Positions 45,001-55,133 of a stretch of DNA of 64,000 bases are shown here, in pieces; positions within the stretch are counted from its first letter, which is position 1; each line of letters opens with the position of its first letter. This DNA is from Humulus lupulus (taxonomy: Eukaryota; Streptophyta; Magnoliopsida; Rosales; Cannabaceae), in NCBI RefSeq assembly GCF_963169125.1, contig NC_084802.1, positions 42,912,607 through 42,976,606 of the forward strand, read 5' to 3'. The notes below the pieces were generated by a model that was not told the origin of the DNA, made no database searches, and saw only the letters and a program-made list of their open reading frames with translations. Position numbers and translations under genes: made by a program.

Positions 45001-47860
45001 AAGTCTCGAAAGAACGGGTCGAATTCGAGAAAGAAACCTGAACTATTGAAAGGTTCGGCTTTGAGCGTGTATTTGAGGTGGGGGGAAGAAAGTGTGGGTT
45101 CATTTTAAGAATCCCAGATTTTCAGGAGAAAAGTTGACGGTTACTCAAAAAGTAATAATTTTTGGGAATCGTGCATTTTAAAACCTTAGTTTAGTACCCT
45201 ATTTCTGTTGGAAATGTGCCCTGAAAGCATATGTAGTAGACATTGTTTTTATGAAATAAAAAAATGAATTGAATTTGTTATGCATATATTTTATGGACTA
45301 TATTATTCTGTGATAATATTAAGTAAATATCAGGAAAATTCATAAGTTCATATATGTGATCTCAAACACGTATTGATACGGGAGGATTGTGTTTGAGATA
45401 AACGAACTTGAATAGTTCGCAGTAAAATAAAGTTATGGAATCTTTAGATTAATTACTGCAAGTACGGTCACTAGTATTATGAATACATGTGATCTGGATC
45501 CGGATCACTAGTGTGGTAGAACACTTTAGTGGAGGTGCTTTATATATTAGAGAATATATAGGACTGGACCAGATATGTTTATTAATACTTAGTTAAATAT
45601 CGTTTCGAAGTATTAATTAAATATATCAACTGATGATCCTATACAAATAGATCTTAATCATGAAGTTACTATGAACTCCTGTTTATGTTATATGAGTTAT
45701 TTGATTCACTTGTTGGGGTTTGTCAGAATGATCAGGCTAGAAACTTTTGTTTTGGGAACTCATTAATGTAGATGGCTGGGGACATAGTATACAGATATAG
45801 AATCTACGCCTTCTCGCAAGAGATTGAATGATGGTTCTCTTAAGGGTTGACTTTTGGGACTGAAAGGTTATTGAGCTCAAATTCATAATTTAGTTATGAA
45901 TTAACCTTCACTAGTAGAGTCAAGGGTACTTAAGGAAACAAGAGATAATTAAAAGGGTAAAATGGTAATTTTATTCCCGATTAATTATGAACCATTATTA
46001 GAGGGTCAAGTTGTATGAAATGATTATATCAATGGACGCTTTATGATTATAAAGTACTCAGTAAATGAAATGTCTATAATTACAAGAGTGCAGTCTCATA
46101 TTTATAGTGGAATAATCATGAGATTAATAAATTAAGATTATTTAATTAAAGAGTTTAATTAATAATCTCAAATTTATTGGAGTTTGGAATTATAGGTCCA
46201 TAGGTCCCCATAGCGACTCTATCAACACTGTTCAAGGTAAGAGTTGATATGAAGGGAAAATAGTTTAAAGACATATTTAAGAAGAAATTTGTTCTTCAGG
46301 CCAAATATGCAATTATATGATAATAGTGATTAATTAATTAATTACAAATTAGTTGTAGTTAACAAAATTAATTAATATATAATTATTGTATAATTTTTGA
46401 AATTATATTAAATAATTAAATTAATTTCGAAATTTAATTAAATAATTAAATAATTATAATTTTGAAATTATAATAAATTAAATATTTATTTTTTAAAATT
46501 TTGGATTTAATTAATTGGTAGATTTAATTAAATATCTTTATTTGAGTGAGAGAAAATAATCTGATAAGTTCAAATTGGATTTGAATTTAAAAGATTAATA
46601 TTTATTCAAATAATTAATTATATTTGATAATTAATTAAAAAGATAATTAATTTGAATTCAAATTTGAATTACTTATCAGGTTGTTAGATCTTATCTGACA
46701 AAGTAGTTTGAATAAATAATTAAATTAAAATTGAAAAACCAACATCCCTAAAATTAGGGAAGCTACACATGCACACACAGTCCATGGCGTGTGGGGCAAT
46801 TTTCAAGGATGAGATTTTCATTTTTATTTATTTAATTAATTAATTAATGGATAATTCAAAAATTGGTTTTTGGATTTTTTCATTAATAGAATAATTAATT
46901 AATTTAAAAGTAAATTGTAAAATGGTTACAGATTTATTTTTTTAAATTTGAATATTTTCTTTTAAGTATGACTAATCAGAAAAATATTCATTTTAAGGTA
47001 TGTGAGACAACTCTGAACATTCGCTCTGTGAAAAATAGAACGATAGTTTTCTCTCCCTGAAAATAAAGAACCAATTCTCAGGCATATTCTCTTGATCTCA
47101 TGAGTTGAGTACATCAGGTAGAATCACAAATAAACTATCCTTCATTCTCTAAGTGCCCACACATTTCTTGAGGTGTAGAGAATGCTTTGGAAGATCTTGG
47201 TGTGAGTACGTGGGAGCGGCTTGGATAGGAAGATCGTTCTAAATACGAAAAGATAGCAAGGACACTTGATAAGCTTCAAGAGGTATGATTTCTATTATTA
47301 TCTTGCATATGATTAATGTATGTATATTAATGGATCCGCATATTTAAAGGCAGTTTCAATATGATACAAAATTTTTGTTGTACACTGGGCCAACCCCACC
47401 ACCATTCCACTGCGTATTAGGAAACTCGTTCCTAACAATTTCTTGGTCCACACAGTATATCATCCGTAGTCTAAAAAAAGGGAAAACAAACATCTGTGCT
47501 TTTTTGCGCTAAAATCTGGGTTTTAAACCCACTATTTCAAAGATTGTTAGGTTAAGAGTTTATACAACATCGTCTAACCTACATTGCTAAGGCAGTAAAT
47601 TATTGAATACATTCATATAGCAGAAAAACACGTAAATAATACATAAACAAAGTAAGATGAAGAATGGAAACTTACACGTAGAAGCTGCTGGCGGGTATAA
47701 TGCAATCGACGACTGAAGGAGCGGTATCAGGGAAGCTCTCACAGAATCGAAGATGCTAGGAATGTTTTGCCTCCTTGGTTTGGAAAACATGCAAGAACAG
47801 AACAAATTTTGGGTTCTAGCTTTTTCTTCTCTTTTCTCTGAAAGTTCAAAATGCGAAAGT
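42092..47860 (-). pseudogene. Antisense accessory gene of Retand copy 1 (Transposase_28-like, spliced), decayed
   Basis: On the minus strand a TATAAATA (47885-47892) precedes a leader exon with a GTAAGT donor (intron from 47675). An acceptor TTTCTTGCTAG (44892-44902) leads straight into ATG at 44891. The protein opens LQNSEKQWGSVLTIPYS, has a stop at codon 20, then KARCEQEDIRAHLCHQIDEV and YPDPDPELRPIPLNS; after a frameshift near 44330 come LLPLKSFFKDFLDFVGLAP and EGPSPREILYLFRLKR, the layout of the putative gypsy-type transposon domain (Transposase_28). Further candidate introns: 43970-43892, about 43229-43155 and 42696-42599, all GT...AG. The C-terminus is a coiled coil (SKMEAEIKDKDSRIKELEEL, 42400-42480) ending at 42092. 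A solo LTR (45206-47437) sits in the first intron. Function unknown; a nuclear, regulatory or nucleic-acid-binding role is only a guess. Confidence 0.7.
45206..47437 (+). mobile_element. Solo LTR of a SIRE/Maximus-type copia family
   Basis: Starts TGTTGGAAATGTGCCCTG and ends ACTCGTTCCTAACA, with the exact duplication ATTTC at 45201-45205 and 47438-47442. It is 2.2 kb of non-coding, AT-rich DNA with no primer site or coding segment, so either a long solo LTR or a small non-autonomous element. It lies within the first intron of the antisense gene. A diverged relative is at 27160-28740. Confidence 0.85.
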
Positions 47861-48167
47861 GAGGGGAAGAAAAGGATACGAGCATATTTATAGGCCCCAA
47901 AGAATGTCAAACGTCGAACTGATCTGGACCGTTGGCCAAATTTGGTATCTGATCGAACGAACGGGTACAGACGTGGCGATGGCAACATAAAGGTGGCATA
48001 CAAATAAACGTGGGCATGGTGAAAAAGTACTTGAGTACTCTGATTAAGCAACCCATGATTGACACGTGTCCACACTCAAGTATATTAAGTGGCTCAGTTT
48101 CCAATGGAGGCAGATCAAAAGTTTCCTTCTCACGAGATTCGAACTGATACTTTTGAGGGGGCAAAGT
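47443..48167. other. 3' region of Retand copy 1 with antisense promoter and polypurine tract
   Basis: This holds the minus-strand TATA box (47885-47892), the leader exon of the antisense gene, and the plus-strand polypurine tract TTTTGAGGGGGC (48151-48162) that primes plus-strand DNA synthesis next to the 3' LTR. The 162-codon minus frame 47587-48075 overlaps the leader and is not regarded as a protein gene. The stretch 44903-45205 is intron plus untranslated sequence. Confidence 0.5.
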
Positions 48168-50494
48168 TGTAATGCCCCGAATTCTCCGATATGGTTTAAT
48201 GGCGAGATTAGTAGGTCGGGAGGGCCATACTTGTTTAATTATGCCATTAAATGATATTATGCATGTATATGTGAATTATATTATCATATGATGTTATATG
48301 CGTGCATGTGAGTCCACATTTGAAAAATTATGCTATTTTGATAATTTGGCCCATTGAGGGTGAATATGTGTATTTGGGTGCATAACTTGATTTGTGAATA
48401 AGATTCTATTATTATGGAGATATATTCGAGCTATTCAACATGAGACGGTCATATATAATGGATTAGCGGTTTTTTCATAACAGGATCAATTTTGGGGTAA
48501 TAGAAATGTTTATTTGATGATAAATTGGGAATATTTGAGATCAGGGTGAAATTTCGGAGGTTTTGACTATGATGTCCCCGGGGGTATTTTCGGGACCCTG
48601 AGCATTAGGTTTTATTTGAGGTTACTTAAGCTTGAAGTAGCTGTCAGATAGAACGTACGATTAGAAAACCTCTCGTTCTCCCTTTCGATAGTCCGTTTTA
48701 CTGTTTGAGCATTTTCGAAGATATCTCAAGTTCTAGGAGTCGGAATCAAGCGAGGGTCGAGGCATAGTGATCCTAGGAAAGATTAGAAGCTTCTTAACCG
48801 AAGGATTTGACAGAAAACAACCCAATCATAGGTAATCAAAGTTTCAGTTTTGAGTTTCTCGAGTTTCTAAGCTTTGAATTGATTTTTGTAAATGGTTGAG
48901 TTTTTGGTTGGTTTGAAGCTTCAGTTTTGAGGGTTTTGGAGCTTTGGGAAGCTTGTGAACTTTGTTTTTATGATTGGGGAATGTTTAGGTATGATTTTGG
49001 AGGCATTGGAGTGTTAAAAATACGTTTGGGAATGGCCCAGAGTTGGGGGTCGCGGCCCTGTTCTTGGGGTGCCGCGGCCCTGCCTTGAAGAAGCAGGTGG
49101 GGTTCTTTGTGCCTGCTGGGCACCACGGCCCTGCCTTGAAGAAGCAGGTGGGGTTCTTTGTGCCTGCTGGGCACCGCGGCCCTTGCTTCAGGAAGTTCTG
49201 GGGGCCGTGGCCCAAGGTGCCAGGGCCGTAGCCCTTGCTCTGTTTTGACCCCGTTTGCTCGTTTTGACCCCGGGAACTTAGCTATGGCCCTCGAGAGTGT
49301 CCCTACTACTTGGATTAGTTTGGATTGATCTTCCGGAGGCTAGATATTGGTGTGGAAACCTATGTTGACCATTATTATTAATGCTGTCCCGTGTTTGGTA
49401 ATGATTAGGTAACCGCTAAAGGAATAAATGTTGATCGTTCTCACGGGTCGTTCTTTTAATCTTTCTAGCTCGAATCTGAGGTAAGAAAATTGCACCCTAT
49501 GTATATATGACATGCATGATTATTATCGAGGCATGTTGATTGATAAATGTGGACATGGATTGCCTATTAAATGCTAGCAAATGTTGAATACTTGTATATG
49601 TACTGATTAGTCAGGGACACTGACCTAAGAGTAAGAAATGGCATAGCGTCATGAACGCCGAGCCAAATGAAGATTAGATCTAATCAATATCAGCATTGAA
49701 TGACTCTATGGCATTAATTCTGGACCGACCCTAAGGTCGATGAACTTATAAGCGCTTGTCTGGTCTAAGACCAGTTAGTCAGAGCCAGGGCATGTGGCCC
49801 CAGTGACTGTCTGTCACATGGCTAGGGAACGCTGTTCCAGGGTTATGAATCTAAGATCATGAGGAAGGTTATGTTGGTGACTATTCACCATACACATATC
49901 CTGTTCAAACTTATGAAAGGCTCACTTATCTGTTAAGCCCTGGTGAACCTATCGTCACATGGCTGGAGGGTGCTGTCCCCGTATTAGTGACTCTTGCGAT
50001 AGTAACCTATTTTTGAGAATGATAGTCCTAGATGATTATTACGATCATTGTTGATATTATATCATGCTTTATTGTGTTTTCTTGCTGGGCCTTGGCTCAT
50101 GGGTGCTTTGTGGTGCAGGTAAAGGGAAAGAAAAGCTCACCCAGCCTTGAGTGGAGAGCTTAGGTGGTGATGTGTACATATGCGGCCGCTTGACCACCAT
50201 GGCCAAGGCGTTCTCAGAGGAACTAGGGGGTTTACCCTATTTTTGCCGCTTAGGTCAGCGGGATTGTAAATTTAAAACAGTAATGACCGTTTTGTACTTA
50301 GAACTACTTGTAAATGTTGTGATTAGCTCTGCAGAGCAGTTTGTAATGAAAATATCCATTTCCTTTTTATTAGTTTTCCACCTTAACCTGATAATTACAT
50401 TTAGAGCACGTTTTTTACCAAAGGACTCGGGTAGCGGGTCAAATTTCTGGTCCACCGTTCACCGTAACTGTTCTGGGGTAACCAGGGCGTTACA
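48168..50494 (+). mobile_element. Solo LTR of a Tekay-like gypsy family, copy A
   Basis: Starts TGTAATGCCCCGAATTC and ends CCAGGGCGTTACA, aligned along its length with the solo LTR at 58349-61737 (for example AGCGGTTTT, TCTTGCTGGGC, GGTGCAGGTAAAGG). Flanks are AAAGT (48163-48167) and AAAAT (50495-50499), a 5-bp duplication with one change whose last base is the first base of the Retand 3' LTR. It inserted exactly at the polypurine tract/LTR border. A GC-rich block with GCCGCGGCCC words lies at 49045-49240. No coding was found; the frame 50151-50588 crosses the LTR end. Confidence 0.88.
49079..49182 (+). repeat. 51-bp tandem duplication in the Tekay-like LTR
   Basis: Two copies of a 51-bp unit beginning TGCCTTGAAGAAGCAGGTGG (49081 and 49132) differ by very few bases. 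The unit includes a CCGCGGCCC word of a kind that recurs across these LTRs. Confidence 0.85.
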
Positions 50495-50498
50495 AAAA

Positions 50499-51308
50499 TG
50501 TTACACCCAGATTTCGAGAATGGGAATCTTGATCTCGAAATTCAGGCTCGTAAGGCGTAAGCTCGAAATAAGCACAGTCATCATGTGATCCACCATTTAG
50601 AGACAGTTTCGCTCGAGTAGTATGTAGCCTCGAAGGTGCTCCGAGCTAATGAGATAAGTTCGCAACTCACAATAGCAAGGGTTCAACACTTGTACTTCTT
50701 GATGCATCTCTTGCCCTCAAACAAGATGGTTCGAGCTCGAGAGCTGTGAGCTCGAAGGTGACAGTTTTGTCAATGGTTAATTGGTGGGAGCATAGGCGAA
50801 GTAAGATGACAAGCTCGTAATAGGCAAACGGTCTCGAAGGCGCATGGATCTGGTGTCTAAGCTCGTCGATTGGGTGTGAACGTATTTATTGTTATAAATT
50901 CCCTATCTTTAAGGGATCTTATGTAATTTGTTACTTAATCCCACATTTTATGGGATATTACTGTGTACATAGTAACAAATGCATTTATTGGCATTATATT
51001 ATTTGATTTATCAAATATCTTCCCGAAATATGTGGGAAGCGATTCTGAAAACCTCTCTATAAATAGAGAGGGATAATTCATTTGTAAAGAACCGAAATAT
51101 TGAGATTTGGAGAGAAAACTCTGGGCAATTGTTCTCTGAAAGTTTCCAGAAAACTCCTAAGAATTAATAATATAGACTCGTGGACTAGGTAGATTTTAAC
51201 TGCTGAATCTCGCAAAAAATCTTGTCTACATTCTTTTAATTTTCTTCCTCTGGTATATTTTTGTTTAATCGCTCTTCTTTCTTAAGGTGACGAAAAATGA
51301 CGTCAACA
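50499..51308 (+). repeat. 3' LTR of Retand copy 1
   Basis: Partner of 33954-34767 with only scattered differences and a small indel near 50693. It ends GTCAACA directly before the TGCCT duplication. The TATA dyad is at 51053-51070. Confidence 0.95.
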
Positions 51309-51313
51309 TGCCT

Positions 51314-51447
51314 AGAAAGGAAGAGGGAAAATAGTCCCAAGTGTGTGTGATTACAAGAGTGTCTAAAAGAGTCCATTTGTTCAAAGTGTTCTAAGCTTGT
51401 ATTACTCTTCAATAATAATAAAAGTGTTGTAATTTTTCTACTCTACA
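51314..51447 (+). repeat. 3' LTR of the copia element, second part
   Basis: Continues the copia LTR after the Retand insertion (AGAAAGGAAGAGGGAAAATAG...), matching 30800-30933, and ends CTCTACA before AGTAG. Confidence 0.92.
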
Positions 51448-51712
51448 AGTAGAACAGAGAGAGGGGAAGAAAGATGAGGGTTTCACTATGAGGAAGAAGA
51501 AGAGTAGTAATGATTAGGTTGGTCTCTTACATTAAAGAGAGTCGATATATGTTGTCGCTAGAACCCATCTATGTCATCACTAGAGGTACTTTCTCCAATC
51601 CAGAGGCATGAATGGTTCCTGCCCATTCTAAAATGCTTCTAGCAATGACATTTTCATGTTATCGCTAGAAGTGTCGTCACTCCATGTTTTTTTGTTTTTT
51701 TTGTTTTTAGTA

Positions 51713-52184
51713 ATATTTACACTAACATATTTAATATTTTAGGCTTAAATTATATAATATAAAGTTAAAAAGAGTACATTATTAAATATGTACAATTTAA
51801 AAGTGTACATTGACATTGTTATCAAATTAATTAGTATTAAAAAGTAGTAAAATAATATATATTTTAACTATATATTTAGTTTTACTTGTATTTATAATTT
51901 TGTTGATCCTTTTAATTGGATGTGACATTTCGATATTTGATAATGCGCATTATAGTTGGTATAAATTTTATTATCATATTGCTACTAGCTAGAATCCATT
52001 ATATTTACAATTGATTTGTGATGATTATGTTTAATTACGTTAAAAATGTATTCTTATTATTATTTTTTGTAACATACATGATGGACATATGCATTTTTTT
52101 TAGTAAAATATGGCGAAGAGATAGTTGTCAAAATAGTTATATAATAAATTCTTGTTTAGAGATCTTAGATTCACCTAATTAATC
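51713..52184. other. AT-rich spacer
   Basis: No coding, repeat or RNA gene that I can support. Confidence 0.5.
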
Positions 52185-52385
52185 TTAATTAATGTCATCG
52201 TAGAAGGAACTAACAATTGGCAAAGCAAATAGTACCACACTATGATCCTTCACATCCCAATGCCCCTTTGGTGATGAGAAGTCAATAACTGAAAAAGATT
52301 TAGGAGCGGGTCTACAAGGACCTAACTGAAAAGTATCTCCACATGAAGCTCTCTCACTTTTATCTTCCCAAATGGACTTAGCTAG
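52185..52385 (-). CDS. Orphan 66-codon open segment, possible terminal exon of an unknown gene
   Basis: Between stops at 52386-52388 and 52185-52187 the minus strand is open for 66 codons without an ATG. The composition is protein-like (LAKSIWEDKSERASCGDTF, then PKSFSVIDFSSPKGHWD, then a hydrophobic VVLFALPIV and an acidic end). It is clearly richer in G+C than its surroundings. A possible splice acceptor TTCTAGCTAG lies at its 5' edge, which would make it a last exon. I do not recognise the product and see no related frame elsewhere in the window. It could be a captured gene fragment, a decayed host gene or chance. The neighbouring 52389-52600 is also less AT-rich but shows no clear frame. 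Confidence 0.35.
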   Translation of the reverse strand, partial: LAKSIWEDKSERASCGDTFQLGPCRPAPKSFSVIDFSSPKGHWDVKDHSVVLFALPIVSSFYDDIN

Positions 52386-52767
52386 CTAGAATCTTATCGT
52401 TTAACCTCACTTTCTCTCTTCCTTTCTTTGATAGAGTAGAAAAAAGCCCATGTGCTGATCAGAAAGCACTTTTCAAATTGACATATTGTAACATAGACTA
52501 CTGACTAGTGAAGTGAGTGCCATAACAAGGCTGGCTGCTGCTACCACATACAGTGTACACATGTGCGCAGCTTTTGAGTGCCACTACTGCAAGTAAAGCA
52601 TTAATTATACTACTTAAATTACTTATTATACACAGCAAAAATAGTGTTATGTAACAGTACTACTGTTTTCTTTCTTATAATAAAAACATACAAATAAAAA
52701 TAAAAATAAAAAATTCTATAGAAGAGACTCGAATTGAAATAAAATCTTAGACCCATTAATTAGTTGA

Positions 52768-52795
52768 AATAATAATAATAATAATAATAATAATA
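52768..52795 (+). repeat. (AAT)n microsatellite
   Basis: About nine consecutive AAT/ATA units in AT-rich non-coding DNA. No gene is recognised in the surrounding 52600-53066. Confidence 0.9.
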
Positions 52796-53075
52796 TAAAT
52801 GTAGAAATATGTACACATCATTTTATTCTCAGATGAAAATACCATATTAATTTATATCAATATATATATACTAGATACCAGTAATATATAATTTGCACGT
52901 TTTCTTAGTTTTATTTATAGAATTTATTAATTATTTTTACTAAATTTATATTAATGCCATATAAATTCTGAAATAAATATTATATTTTAATTAAATAATT
53001 TATTTATTTTTGTTTATGTTTATGTTTGTTCTAGTTTTTGAATTTGAGAGTGACAACAAAAGATTATATATTATA

Positions 53076-53456
53076 AGGAATTTACTTATTTGGTACCCTA
53101 TGTTTTTGCAAAGTATCATTGTGGTACTCTCTGTTTTCAATAATGCTCATATGATACCCTGTATTTTAAAATTATACATATTTGATACCCTAGACTCAGA
53201 TTTGATAGATAAAATTTTGTCAATATGATCAAGCTGTCATCAGTTATATGTAATTAAGTAATTAAATTTAAATTTGGAACTTACATAATTGACAGCAGTT
53301 TGATTAAATTAATAAAATTTTATTAATTAAATTTGAGTTTAGGGTTCCAAATATGTATGATTTTAAAATACAGGGTACCATATGAGCATTATTGAAAATA
53401 GATGGTACCAAAATGATACTTTACAAAAACACAGGGTACTAAATGGTTACCTACCC
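53076..53456. mobile_element. Foldback MITE with 9-bp target duplication (Mutator-like)
   Basis: The two halves are long inverted repeats: TTTGGTACCCTATGTTTTTG near the left end matches the reverse complement of the right end (TAGTACCCTGTGTTTTTG). The pairing continues through AATAATGCTCATATG and ACCCTGTATTTTAAAAT for over 120 bp per arm. Both flanks are TATATTATA (53067-53075, 53457-53465), 9 bp as in Mutator-like elements. It has no coding capacity. Because the duplication is pure A/T, chance agreement cannot be excluded entirely. Confidence 0.8.
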
Positions 53457-53609
53457 TATATTATATGTTTAATGTAATATTAAATATTATACGTGGATTT
53501 TAAAAAAACAATTTGTTGTTAATTCACAGTAGATTATATTATATGTTTAATATGATATTATTCTAATAAGTGAGATTAAGTTTAATTAAATATTATTTAA
53601 GTAATAAAA

Positions 53610-53830
53610 CGTATAATTTTATTATTTTTAAATAATTATTATTGTAAAATATCTTAAAAATATCATATTTTAATTTGTTTAATTATTTATTATTTTAAAA
53701 TAATTATCATTGTAAAATATCTGAAAAATATCATATTTTAATTTGTTTAATTATTTATTATTTTTAAATAATTATCATAATAAAATATCTAAAAAAAATA
53801 TCATATTTTAATTTTTTTAATTATTTATTT
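53610..53830 (+). repeat. About 68-bp tandem repeat, three copies
   Basis: The words AAAATATC (53645, 53713, 53782), AATATCATATTTTAATTTG and TTAATTATTTATTATTTT recur with a period of 68-70 bp. All AT-rich. No gene is seen between 53831 and 54239. Confidence 0.85.
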
Positions 53831-54239
53831 TATTTTATTTAAATTTAAGTATTTACAAACTATCGTTAAATATAATACTATTCTGTTAAATATAAAAATA
53901 TTTCATTAAAATTAACATTAAAAAAGTAAAAAACCTTTAAAATTAAGAAGAGATATCTATGTAATCTCTATATGTACGTTTTTGTAAGGCAATGTGCTCC
54001 AATCATTACAAGCTAAATCAGTATGTCTTATAATACGTGTAACGTGCCATATAATCACACTCGATCATATGTTCACTACGGTTTACTTTTAATGTTATTT
54101 TAAAAAAAAGAAAGATAAGATGGACATGGGACTTTAAGTACACATGCAATTAAGTTTACACTCCACAAAAACCGCAGCCAAAATCAACCAATTTATTAAT
54201 AAAGAATTTTAATACTTTATAAAATTATATATACACTAC

Positions 54240-55056
54240 TGATACACCCAGATTTCGAGACAGATATTATGACTTCGAAAACTGGACTCGTCATGTGTGA
54301 GCTCGAAATATATGAAAACATTGTATGGTCCAGCTGTAAGATCTCCGAAGTAAAATAACGACCTTAAAAATGTGTAACCTCGGGATGCTTTCTGAGTTCG
54401 AAATGACATGACATTGGAATACATTCGTTATCGATTGCCTTCGAATTAAACAGTCCGAGCTTGGGAAGTGCAGGCTCGAGTATGATGGCTTCGATAGTGT
54501 CAATCTACTCCGAGCATGTCCTGAAATAGGATGGCAAGCTCGTAGCAATACCATAAGTCTCAACAGCCACAGGGTCGATCACTGATCTCGAAGACCCGAT
54601 GAGTCATCTGGGATAGTCCGTTATGTATAAACATATTTATTGTTGTATAATCCCAATATTTAAGGGATATTATTTAGTCTGTTATCCGTTCCCGATTCTT
54701 ATGGGTCGTTTCCATATATGTAGGAGATATTGTATTTAATGTCATTATTTAAATTAATATACAGAATATCTTCCCGAAATATGTGGGAATGAACTCTGCA
54801 ACCTCCCCTATAAATAGAGGAGGAATGATCACTTGTAAATGATCGATTTCTTTGGGCTGGAGAATAAGCTCTGGGTAATTCATCTCTGAAGAATTTCCAG
54901 AAATCTTTAACCTTAATAATACAGACTCGTGGACTAGGCAGAGTTAACTACTGAACCACGTAAAAACCCTCTTGTCTTTCTTCATTATTCATTCACCTCA
55001 TTGTAAATGTTTTTTAATTGCTCTACGATTTAAGTTGACGAAAAACGTCGTCAACA
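54240..55056 (+). repeat. 5' LTR of Retand copy 2
   Basis: Starts TGATACACCCAGATTTCG (T to A at the third base relative to copy 1) and ends GACGAAAAACGTCGTCAACA, followed by TTTGGTGCTTTCATTGAG. It is more like the solo LTR at 2217-3035 than the LTRs of copy 1, which suggests two subfamilies. Confidence 0.93.
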
Positions 55057-55133
55057 GTTTGGTGCTTTCATTGAGAGCATTAAGCAGTACGTACGTGAGT
55101 CTATTCAGTCGAAGAAGCCTCCCTGAATCAACT

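Larger units (their letters stand above)
33954..51308 (+). mobile_element. Retand-like (Tat lineage) Ty3/gypsy element, copy 1
   Basis: LTRs 33954-34767 and 50499-51308 are highly similar, and the element is flanked by the duplication TGCCT (33949-33953, 51309-51313). Order: 5' LTR, gag, protease, RT, gypsy RNase H, a second archaeal-type RNase H, integrase, a tandem-repeat region, an antisense accessory gene, polypurine tract (TTTTGAGGGGGC, 48151-48162) and 3' LTR. The second RNase H between pol RNase H and integrase marks the Tat lineage (Ogre/Retand). It contains two solo LTRs. Without them it is about 12.8 kb. Confidence 0.95.
30504..51447 (+). mobile_element. Ty1/copia element lacking RT, with heat-shock-element LTRs
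   Basis: The element is flanked by the duplication AGTAG (30499-30503, 51448-51452). 5' LTR 30504-30933, primer site TGGTATCAGAGC at about 30936-30947, gag, protease and integrase, polypurine tract AGGGGGAG (33664-33671), and a 3' LTR in two pieces (33672-33953 and 51314-51447) because a Retand element inserted into it. Without that insertion the element is only about 3.6 kb. RT and RNase H are absent, so it would have depended on a related element for reverse transcription. Confidence 0.93.
26405..51712 (-). mobile_element. Remains of a third CACTA family (C) enclosing the central nest
   Basis: On the left, 26430-26660 holds repeats of GTTGCTAGAA/CTAGCAACGAC. On the right, 51540-51690 holds matching TGTCGCTAGAA and CTAGCAATGAC repeats. 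Candidate degenerate termini are CTAGTGAAGAAAAAA at about 26406 and TTTGTTTTTAGTA at about 51700-51712. A TNPA tail remnant (26820-26960) lies inside the left end. Everything between is later insertions plus a leader-like stretch at 30400-30498/51453-51535. I found no target duplication, so the outer limits are provisional. Confidence 0.5.

Noticed and set aside
47587..48075. 162-codon minus-strand frame
   Set aside because: It crosses the TATA box and leader of the antisense gene in Retand; better explained as untranslated sequence.
50151..50588. 145-codon plus-strand frame
   Set aside because: It crosses the border from the Tekay-like solo LTR into the Retand LTR, so it cannot be an ancestral gene.
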